This document shows, in pieces, positions 11,616 to 23,600 of a stretch of DNA of 64,000 nt. The translations under genes and the position numbers were made by a program. The stretch is from Nephromyces sp. MM_2019 (lineage: Eukaryota > Apicomplexa > Aconoidasida > Nephromycida), in contig JADHZB010002110.1 in NCBI GenBank assembly GCA_015657535.1, forward strand, positions 1 through 64,000, written 5' to 3'. The notes below the pieces were generated by a model. That model made no database searches. It was not told the origin of the DNA and was given only the letters and a program-made list of their open reading frames with translations. Every line of letters begins with the position of its first letter. The stretch's first letter is position 1.

Positions 11616-14600
11616 AATCATCTTTCACCGAGAGCAGCTGGGGAGCCCAAAATCTGGACTTGTAAAAGAATGGAAAATTCAACCACATTTGAGAGGCTGG
11701 AGCTAGCCTACGGGCGGCTTGTCGGTGATTTGCAAGGACACAAGCCATACTATCTTCAAGGTACCTTGGTTTTGCATACACGCAGATGAAATTATGTTAC
11801 TATTCTTAAAAAAAAGTTTAGGATAACAGCAATTTTTTCTTTCTTGTAGAAGAAAGAAAAAAAAAAATCTGAAACTCTGTTGAAAACAGCACCATGAATG
11901 TACGATGTCTTCTACACTTATCACGAATCGTAGTGAAATTTAAAAAGCAAAAAATTACTCTGGCATCCCCTGCGAACCTGCTTATGCAAACACAGGTAAT
12001 CCTCATTTTGATGCGAATGATATTTCTATAAGTCGGAAAAATTTGAAAAACGACCCTGAAGTTATTGAAGCCTTAAAAAAATGGTGGAGCTTTCTCAAGA
12101 CTCCAGTATCGAGTGGAGAAAGTGAGCCAGTGTGTACCCAAGAAATCTATAAAAAAGTAAGCTTTAGTATCCAATATCACGCTGGTATAGAGAATGAGCT
12201 TTTGTTCTTGATGTCACCAACAGCACTCTATCTTCGGCTATGCTGCGCACTATTACTTCGTATTGTGCGCCAAGAAGCCGAGTTTTTTACGGTTTTGAGC
12301 GTCCTCAACTTTTATGACAAATTTGTGGCGCATTCGATCGTTTTGCCATACTTTAGTCTTGCCCTTAGTTTTTAAAGGTACTTCTTGTAGTTGACTTAAT
12401 TCGAAGAAAATGAATAGCAAAAAGTTGAAGTGAGGGATGTGCATCAGTTGTACGAACTGCATTCCTTTATAATTTTTTGCCTATAGACCGCGGAGATTTT
12501 GGCGAAGCTTTTGATTCCTTACCTTCCTCCTGATGCTCATACGCCAATGATACTTATGGACTGGACTTCTGATTCTAAGGGACTTATAGCACTGAGCCAT
12601 AAGTTGTTTTGCGAATCGCTTTTTCAGCTGGCGGACGTCTGGTCACCGACGATAAACCCAAAATATTATTCAAACTTATTGGTAATACTTAATAGCGTAG
12701 AATCTTTAGAGCAAGTACGAAATTTTACAAAATTTGTTTGCAGAACTGGCTCCTGAAATATTTGGTGGTAAATTGGTATTATCTGGAATATCCGGCGCCC
12801 TCCAATTTGTTCACGGAACAGTCGTCAGCAGGCTTGGATAAACTTAAGGATGAAGACTCAACAACTTTTTATTTCAATTTAAGAGTGCAGCTACGGTTTT
12901 TCATTAATGAGACAGTAGACAGCTGTAAAGTCAGTAATATTTGCCCTAAGCTTGAGTATTCTAAACTTTTTCCGAGTGCATTACAATAACTTTTCAAGTA
13001 CTAGATTTATCGGATAATCCGCTGCTGTTAAGATTGCTTCTCATAGCATTTGACTACTACTATATTTTTGTAATTGCGTATAGCAATACTAGTAGTCTTG
13101 TTACATGAAATGCTTCGAAGTCGTGGTAATTTCAAAAACTTTATTGGTCTATAGCCACAAAATAACATAAATCGCAGAATTTTCTTATATTCTAATGAAT
13201 TTTGTATTAGCTAAACTAGCGGAACCCTTTCGTCGGGGTGAAACCAGAACAGCCGAATAATATCACCTTTTAAATCTTATAGGAAAATGATACTGAAAGC
13301 ATCGGCTTGAATTCTAAGGAATACATGAAAGAAAAAAGAACCGGTAAATCTATTACAGCAAGGGATAGTCCAGCTTGTAGCTCCTAATCTTGTATTACTA
13401 GCGCTGATCAAGATATAGCGAACAAAGAATTGCAAATTCTCCAAAGAAGTTCTTTGTGCTATATATATAAGGCAAACTATGAACCGTATAAAACAATTTT
13501 TCTAAATCAATCTTCTATTCATATAAACATAAAATTTATTCCTTTTGGAAAAATGCCGCGAGCTTAAAAAATTTTGCTGAACTTCCGCACTAAATTTCTA
13601 TGAAAAAGTTGGAATGATTCAAAATTTGTTCGACCACTGCATCAACAATATATTAGCCTACACAATGAAACATTCGCTCAGAAATATACGACGGTTCGAA
13701 GGAAAGAAGACAAGCCACTAGAGATATAGTCTACTTAGAGTTGGACGAAGATATATATATACCTGATTATGAGAATCATCTTTTAATCACTTCGTTTCTA
13801 ACAGAAAGCGCTTCACCCTGTAACACGATAATTCCTGGAATTGCCACTTTTCACATGCTTGATTTTATTTATGCGCTGCTAAATAGGCCGAAATACTCTG
13901 AAAAACAAACAGAAAAATCCCTACGTGATAAATTGGGTACAAAAAATGAACGGGTGCTCTTCAGGTACAATTTCATAACTTAATTCACCATTAAAAATAA
14001 TAGCTGTAATACTCGTTAAATTTAGAATATTTCCAAGAGTACCAAATTGCATCGCCTAATATTTTTTAGGAAGAAAGAATTAGAAACAAAAGTGCAGGAG
14101 AGCGAACAGTTCTTGAAAAGCAACATGAACGAAAGAAGCTCAAAGCAAGGCAAGCATAGCATTTATTTTTCACAATAGTTAGTGCTTTAGATGAACTGGC
14201 CTATAATCAGCTCGCTAGTATGATGCAAAAAATATTTGGAGGCTCGATTGTGGCATGGCTCTGTAAGATTTGAAAATTTGATGCATTAGGTTAAGTTGAT
14301 ATTCATAAGTAATAAAAACATGTAAAATTTTGAGCATGGTAAGAAATAGGTTCTTTAGGCTTCGCGTGAAATACTAAGAAAAAAAAGCTTCTAGTGTACT
14401 GTATCGCTTAGATAAATTTTTAAAATGTCTTGGCATGCAGAAAGAATTTTTTGCCTTTAAAAATTATTCGAAAATGTGCAAATTAAAGCTTTGCAACTTA
14501 ATCAAAACCTCATAAGCTGTAAATAAATTTTTTTGGCAGGGCTTATAGAAATCGGCCACTGGGAGGCAGAAATTGATCCTGGCGTGCTTTCAGCTGACAC

Positions 14601-17600
14601 TTCAAATTATTTCAGTGCGTTTCCGGAGTAAGTACCTTTGAAGAAGTCCACACTACGATTGAAAGTAAACACATATTTATGGCATACTACTTTCAGGGAA
14701 CTTTACTCTATTCTTATCAATAAGGACATTTATGTTAAGCCAATGAAGAACTCTGCTTTACTTCTGGTATAAAAAAAAATATTATTTAAGTAGCTGAATT
14801 GTAGCTAAAAACATTCAAGCATCTAAGCAGTAATTTTGATACTCTGCGACATTTTTAGATCATGCATTGCTTCCACAACAAGCCAGTCAAAACAGCTGAA
14901 ATTGCGATACTAGAGTATGGACTGGAGCCAGAAAGGTAAGTATGAAATGTGTTACTTACGATAAAATAGGAAAAAAATATAGTAAGATTTTTTTACTTCG
15001 AGAGCAAATTGCTCATCAGGATAAGATGGCTTTCTATTGAGGAATTTATTGCAAATCAAAAAATTGCAAAACAAAAATTATATGACGGATTGACGCAGGA
15101 TCCCAATCTCTTAAACCCAAGAAATGATGAAAAATATTTTGCAGAGGTAAAAACAGCTCGTTTTATAGTAAAAAAAAATCAAAAAATTGCTCTTGCTTCA
15201 AAAGTTAAAATGAGATGGAATAACAATGTTTCTTTAATAATTTTACAAAGAATAGCAGCATAGCATCAAGCAATTCGGCTATAGACTTTGAAGCAAAAGA
15301 ACGCCAAAGATGTGATGAAATAGAGCTAGTATTTGACCCAAAACTTGATAGGAATCAAGCAAGCGAATTTGACGGTAAATTTTTTGCTAATCAAAAAGGT
15401 TGGAAATGAGTTTAAGTCCATTTTTGCTTAATTTTCTTTAAATAACTAAAAACATTTTTTCGTCAAAATTTTTTTTGATTAAGCGTATTTAGTTGGTGAT
15501 ACAAAAAATTAGAAAGTTAAAAAAACTCCACAGTCTAATATATTTATAGAGAAAGGCAACCCACGAAACAGTCCAATAAACTCATTTCAAAATAATGAAG
15601 GGGAAAAATCAACTACAGAGTTATACTCTGTAGCTAAAGCGGGGCATAGTTCCAGTAATATTGAGGATGCACCCTCCAGCAAACAATTGAGAATTTCTCT
15701 CTTCAAAAAAGTTGTTTTTAAAAAAAAATCGTACAGCTTATCAGAAATAAATTGGAATACTGCAGTCTGTGAAAATACAAAAAACAGACGTCACTCAACA
15801 CCCTCTCTAAACAGTAACGATTTTAGGTAGGCAATACCTTACGATACGTTACTTGTTCCAAAGTATAGGAGTATGATTTTTCCTATTGTCTTTCACTTCG
15901 TTTAAATTTCACTCAAAAATATAAATTCTAAAATTTTTCCTCCACCTACAGGGCTGCTAAACAAGGTGCTTTTATCAATTTTTTAACCAAAGACAATGAG
16001 AATAACGCAGGAAAATTATTCAATGAATTTTCTGGAAATTACGTTGACTTAACATTTAATCAATCTCTGCATCCAAATGAATTAAAAAGCCTGATAGATG
16101 AAGAGATGCACCCAGGTTTAAACGTGAGTATAAATTTCTAAGAGGCAAATTTCTTTGCCTAGCTGCCAATCTAAGCGTTTGAGCTACTTGTGTGACGTAA
16201 AGAATTCGTCGATCAACCATTGAGAAATTCCTGTAATTTCGCTCAAAACTGCAGCTCAATGCAGTGAATTTTCAAACGCTATCAAAAAACGTTGCAAATA
16301 AGTTAAACTACTAAATTTTGTGCGTAAAACATAGCATTTTGCTAGAAAAAACTTTGTTTTGATTATTTTTTTAAAGAAGCTTCACCACGGCAGGCATTTA
16401 TTTTTATGAGTGAGCTAAAACCTTTAATAAAACTTCAAAAAGTTGTTTTAGATACAACTTTTTGAAGGCATAGGCTTTTAAACAAAATTTATAAAAATAA
16501 ATAATATCTTGAAAATTGCTATTTTAGAGGAGCGGATGCCTTTTGAAACTTTTTATTTAATAAATTTTTTAATGAAAATTAAATAGTGGAGCTTTTTTAC
16601 TTTGGAAAAAACTAAATTTAACTTCTAGCGACATTTAAAGGCTTCAAATGAAAGGGATCGCACACCATCAAGTGGAAGTTCTTCAGCAAAAAACACAGAA
16701 AACATAGAATTTGATAGCGATTTCAAACAAGAGCAACCCAAAAAAGTCCTTGTATACCAAAAAGATGTTGAGGACAACAAAGAAAAAGCGGTAAGAAATT
16801 TTTTTCCTTAACATGACAGTGATAAGGCAATCATAGTACGCCCCTTAATAATGTAAAAACATATAGCTTAAAAAATATTGGAGCGACCCAGTCGTATTTT
16901 TTTAATTTATAGTTTTGGTAACTTGCCAAATTCAATTTGCTTCTAGAAAATAAAGGTATGCTGTGACCTTAAAATACAGGAAAAGAAGGAGTTAGCATCG
17001 AAAAATGTTTTTCCAAAAACTTTTTTTCGAAGCCTTAGTGATATAACTAACAAACTCAACAGGTCTTTCAAAGCGGAAAATAGTAACAGCAAACTTCAAA
17101 AATTTAGGCACTTTTATAACAATTTAGAAAATTTTAAAATAAAAAAAGCATGCTCCTTCCCAACCTTTGGCAATCCAGAAATATCTAGTGCTGACTGGAA
17201 ATTAAAAGCACAGGAGGCTATAAAAGAATCCACAGAAAATAAAAAAAATTTGCATCTTTCACCTGTAAAAAATATTATCGAAAAAACTACAGATTTTAAG
17301 CAGAAGGATGTATTAAAAAAACAAAAAAAGCTTGATGGATCAGAAAATTCAGAGATTAATGCTATTGACAATAAAAACGAGGAGAACACCCAGAACTCGC
17401 AGCACCAGATAATATCTTACCCAGAATCTAAACTTGAAAACGAAAAAGACAGCAGTTCTACTAATCAGCTTAAATATGAAAATAATTATAACTTTACTTT
17501 GGTCGCAGAAAAAAACGCGCTATCAAATGAGAGCAAAGCTGCTTTGCAGAAAAAAAGTCTTGGAAAAAATTTGAACGCAGAAGAAAGTAAAGCTGACAAT

Positions 17601-20600
17601 TTAACTTTAGATGTAGACCATGAAAATAGTGTTTATGAACAAGAACCAACACCAAGCAGCATTGAAAATGATACTATTTCAAAAATGAACCAAGAAAAGA
17701 CATCAACTAGTTACACTGGAATTGCAGAAAACAGTAAAGTTCAAGATAATATTAATATTAAAGGTCAGGTATATGCAAAAATTGAGGAAATCATCTTTTT
17801 ATAAAATAAATTATAGAACTTAGGCATAAGATTTGGGAAAAAATCAAATTTTTTTGTTGAAAATGCTTTTGTAAGAAATAAACGCTAAAATATTTCTTTT
17901 TAAGCAATAAGTGCTAAGAAATCATTATATTTTCAAGGGTTCCAACATAGCTGTGCTTGGATACTGAACATTTTTTTGTTCACATCATCTCATAGCACAA
18001 TCAAAATTTTGCAGAAAAAAGGCCGTGTTATGCACCAAAATGAAGTAGTTCTAACAAAAAGTTTAGACACAAAAATACTTTTTTAAAAAGATTGCCACAA
18101 ATTTTTTAAACTAGAAAAAACTCAAACATAGAAATTGCCGCGGCATTATGTGTTATTCTTCTGAAATACAGAAGAAGAAAATTTAAATGGGAAAGCAGTT
18201 GAAGCTATTTTAACACATCCAAAAGAGAGTTTAAAATTTGAAGCTAGTTTAGAAAATCAAGAGGAGACCATAAATTATCACTCTGAGCTTAGACTTGTTC
18301 CAGAGCTTAATGAAGCAAACAATAAGGTCAAAAAAATAACGAACGATGAAACAAAAACTACATTAGTAAATTATGCTGAAAGCAATGCGACAATGGAAGT
18401 TTCATCAGATTATACCTCTGGTATAAAATCTTTAAATTCTTTACTGCAAGAGCATTCATCTGTGGCTGACGTTACAAATCAAGATGACAGCACAAATAAA
18501 GTGAAGGAATCAGAAAAAAATGAAGATTTACCCTCAAAATCTGTAGCTACTAGCAAAACGGAAAATGAAAACTTGAAAAACGATAAAGATAGAGCCAAAA
18601 TGGAAGAACATATAAACCCTAAAAAAGTACTTCTTGATAGCTCTTATACAGAGCCAACCGAAATTGATAAAATAAGCGAAAAATCCATAAAAAAAAGTAT
18701 TCACGAAACGGCTTCAATAAATCAAATAACAAAGTTCTATCCGTCAAAGCTTAAATCTACAATAGATACTCGGGTATTTATAAAGAAGTTTGATTTTCTG
18801 TTGTAAAAAAAATTTTAATAGTAAAAAATTATGCAAAAATATTGAATCTAAGTAAAAATTGCAGAAACATATCAAATTCTAATCTTTCACACACAGCATT
18901 TCCTTTCAAAATCTAAAACATATATTAATATTATCCATCACAGGAAAGTTTTTTGAAAAAGCTTAATTCTAAAGATGAAAAGGAGGACTTAAAAAAAAAC
19001 TCTGTTTCCGGGAGAATTTTGCATGAGAAAATGCTGTTTTTCACAAAGGAAGCAAATAAACTTTTATACTGGGAAACAAATTTTTTAAACGGCATTAAAA
19101 CTAATCCCATTTCTTCTGAAACTTTGTTTTACAACAATTCTTTGCTTCCTCCAAAATATGAAAATGTAGAGGATTTACTTAATTCCTATAATAATTTCTT
19201 GTTCCAAAATAATTATCAACAGCTTTTAAGCTTTTTTAAAGTAATAAAATACTTAATTAATTTTTATCCTGATATTTTCAGTGTAGATACACTTCATCCA
19301 AAAATAAAAATTTACTTAGAATCTTCTAGAAACTCTAAAACAGCCAAGTATTCATTAAATAAGGAGCCGTATGAGAGGCCAGCCCGACTATGGAAACTAC
19401 TGGAAAGCGTCGGATTTAATCTTGAAAACACACTTTTAAACAATTTTCACACAGAAACCTGCCTAAAAACATTTAGCCATCTCGATTTAACGCCATCAAA
19501 AGCTCCTTTAATTCAAAGCCTTTTGGGTGTATTTTTCCTTATAGCTCCAGCAAATTCTTGTAAGTCTTTATTATTTTTTAAAACAAAAAAACAAAAAGCA
19601 AAAAAATTCAAACAATTTTTGTATTTCAGGCCGAAATGAGACGGCCCAAATGCTGGCGGAACAGCTAAATTTTCTTTGCCTTACGCAAGAAAACATCTTG
19701 CAATTCATTAAGTATACTGTCGAAAATTCACGAAATGTAAAAAAAAAATTTTTGCGTATTCTTATGGACCTGCAAAATCAAAAGGAATTAACTATAGAAA
19801 ACCAAGCAAATCTAATTTCTTTGATATTAACGGATATCTACATAAAAATTGATGGAATTGTAATTGTGGTACCAAATAGGCCTTCTGCGGTAAAAAAAAT
19901 TTCATAATATATCTCAGCGTTTCAAGTGTAATAATTCAATTTTGTATACAAAAAATTGGTTTATTTTTAGGAAGAAGCAATGAAATTTATACAGCAGATC
20001 ACAAATCTGTGCGAAAGTAAGCAAAAAATGCACAGATTAAGGCTTTTAATTGTTAAAAAAAAAAAGTGCTTTATTCGCTAAAAAATACTTAAATATCATC
20101 ATTTTAGAGTAACTTCTTTTGCTATTTTTGAAACAGGCTATAGTGAAAAAATCAAGTTACCACTGGAATTTAAAAGAAAAAAAAAAAAATTATTTTTATA
20201 TATCTACCTAAATATAACAAAACTATTTTTTCCACCAAAACAAGACGAAAACAACAAGTTAGTCAATAAAAGTCTAAAATAACACGTTAAAACCTTAAAA
20301 AAAACTAGTAGTACATTTGAGCCCTTTTTCACTCTTCAAAAAATTATAAAATCCTTTTATTTGCAAAATTAACTTTAGAAATGCTGAAGATGAGGACTTG
20401 ATAAGTCAAAATTGTTTATTACAGGTAAATGAAAAAAGCAGCTATAATTCAAAATCTACATGCAGAGCTTTATATGAAACGCAGCTGCTTTTGATTTTTT
20501 GACTGGTTTCAGTTTTTTAAAATTCAAAATGAATGAAAATAACTAGAGTCAATTACTAGAAAAAATGTGATTAAAAAAAGCTAATCTTTAAGCATAATCT

Positions 20601-23600
20601 TAAATATTTTTGCGATTTATCCTTTAAAAACTCATATTTTTGTTTTATTAATTTTTAAACATTTTTTAGAAGCCAAAAACTCCCGGGAATACTGCTAAAG
20701 ACTTAATTCCATCACAAAAGTTTATCAAAATTTTTCCAAAGTCTGAAGAAAACTTTCTTTCCGAAAAAAATGAATCAAAACGGCTTTTTTTGCTCGTCCA
20801 GAAACAGTGCTGGAGCTTTGAAACAGTGCAATTCGGTGATGAATTTCAATCAATAACTTGCTTAAAAGAAGTCCTGAGGCTGCTTTTTCCGCTGCTTGAA
20901 AATTATTTGCTTATTAGCAACGCAAAGAAAAAAAAATTCTTTTCTGATTATCTTGTAAGAGCACCAACAAAGGATAAGCTTTCTTGTATTTATAATGAAC
21001 TCCAAGACTGCTACAGCAAAAAAAACTTTTGCTGTCTTTCAAAAGAATGCAGTAAATCTATGCCTTCATCAAATCCTAGCTCTCCAGATTCTTCAAAAAC
21101 TTTGATGCAGTTAATGTTGCAAAAAGAAGAAAACCTTATTAAAAAGGTGGAAAGCATACAAAAATTTGTAAAAAAAGCCCTTTTAAAGCAACTTCTAAAC
21201 GCTTTAGAGACCGAAACTCAGGGATGGCTTCAGCTTTTATTTAGTATTAAAATTTTATTCTGTGGTTCGAGCATCCATTTGCCGATACTAGCAAAGGAAT
21301 TTGCAAAAAATTTGGGGTTACGCTACTCTAAACTGGAGGTAATTTTGAAAGTAAAATTAATTCCCAAAATTAAGAGCAGAAAAATCATCAAAAAGTTTGG
21401 ATTTTACGCTTTAAAATATTAGTAAATTCTTTATTTTTTTATGCAAAATAAAGGTTTTCCATAGACATTGAGCCTGTAGTTTTGGAACACACACACACAC
21501 ACACAAGTTTGAGAATTTTATTTAAGCCTTTTACACTCCTAGACGCTTTTTCTAAATAAATATTTTTCGCAAGAAATATAAATTATTTTAGATTGAAAAA
21601 TGACAAATGAAAAATTAGTCAATTCATTATGCCTTAGGAATTGGAGACAATGCAGTCGCACACAGCGAGTATACTTAGCACTGATGCCTACCTTACTAAT
21701 GAAATCCGGAAAAAAAATTGCTTTGGTATGGGTCACGTGTTTTTGGCAAAAGGAAAAAGCTTGTCACAGCTTTATAAACTCATGGAAAATCAGTGTTTTG
21801 ACTGGATTTTTTTTGTGGAGGTTAGGCAAACAAATTTTAAAAGGTTTTATATAAAAGGCTAAAAATTAAAACTTAAAGTTTTATCAATCTTTTTTTAGAA
21901 AACTTTTGAGCTACCATTTAATAAAAAAAACAACAAAAAAACTCATAAATTCAAAATTATTCAAGAGAGACTATGCAGTCCAAATAATGTAAAAATATTA
22001 ATCACAATAAAATGCTCAAGTTTTTTCAAAGCATTTTTAATCAAGCCGTGAAAAAGATAAAAATCTAGCTTTTTTTGTGTATTAGGAAGACACACTTAAA
22101 ACCTCTAGTTGCTTGAAGGCGCGTATAAAAAAAATCAAAAGGTAAAGACTTACAATTACTATATATAAAAATAGATTTTCCAAGTTATGATAATATTAAA
22201 GAATGTGTGTATATTTTTTTTGGCTGCTTCAAAACTATTTTATTGGGGCTTTTCTTTAAAGATTATATGCTAAAAAACATTTTATACTCTGAGAGTTTTT
22301 TACTTCGGGCTTATTAGTTTTGTTAATCTTTGCTAGAAACTTTATTCACCCTGAATCAATCAAAATTAATGCGGAAGACCACGATTTATCATCTTCAATT
22401 TTAGGTGAGAATATCAATTTTCGCTTAAAATTAGAAAAAAATTAGCAGCTAAAGACAACTAGATATTGCTTTTTTATTGCTGGTAATCTTTAAAAAATAC
22501 ATCAAAATCTCAATTTGCAATAAACTTTTTGATGAAAATAAAAAAATCTTTTTAGCTGTAATTCCTGGAACGCTTGAAATTGAAGAAATTATAAAAACTA
22601 TTATTGATATAATAGTTTTTTCCCAAGAAGAATCTTTAAAAAAAAGCAGTGCAAGTAGTTTTAAAAAGGTAAAAAAATTAAAATCTAACAAATGATTTTT
22701 TCTATTTTACCCTCTTTGTTTTGAAAAAAGTTTTATTTTGGTTTTCTTATGCACAGTGGCAGTTGATTTTGCTAGGCATAAAAATTCAAATTGTGTAAAA
22801 TTCTTGTTATTCTACGCTTAATATGAGAATTTAGTATTAAAAAGTCTTTGTATATTCAATGGTTGCATTTTTTTAAAGATATTTAGTCAAAAAAGCCTAT
22901 TTTTAGATTAATTTCCAACTTTTTCCCCGGAAATTCTAGGCTTTGAAGTTATTTTTATTAAAATTTTAAAAGGTGAACAAATTAAAAAATGGATTAAAAA
23001 AGTTTCTAACAATTTTAAAAAAACAAAAATACGCCGCCTCTGTCTTCGTACAAAAAGCCTTTTATTTGTTTGTCCAAAATGTTTTTTTCCGAATAAAACA
23101 AGTTAATACACATAACAGACCAAATTTTTTGTTATCAGTGCCTCTTCTATATATAGTTTCTCTTTCTAAATAGGTTTTTCAAACTTTCCATTACTGATTG
23201 CCTCAATAACGCCGCTTATGAACAAAACGTATGGAGTGAAAAGGCTTGCATAAATAGTGCAATTATATAACTTAATATTCTCTAAACTTTATGAGTTCTG
23301 AATTGCCAGAATAATAATCGAATTATTACAACCTGCAACTCAAGCAAGTCTTCAATTTTTCCTGCTTCCACATTTAAAATTATCAAAAATATTTGCAATA
23401 AATTTTTTCTTGAGCGCTAATTTGAATCACGTAAAGTTGATATTTTAATACTTTTGCGACCTTTAAAAAGCGCCCCAAATAAAGTTAAATACATCACGAT
23501 CAACAAAATCCAACTTTTTAACAGAAAGCCTTAATAATTTTGTTCAGCTTTCTTAGCAACCAAACCACACAAATGTTTTTAGCAAGTGGTATAAATCTTG

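Noticed and set aside
11894..11995. Possible N-terminal exon starting MNVRCLLHLSRIVVKF and ending at CACAG|gtaatc
   Set aside because: The same CACAG is better used as the acceptor for the exon starting at 11996, which joins in phase to exon 11616-11760.
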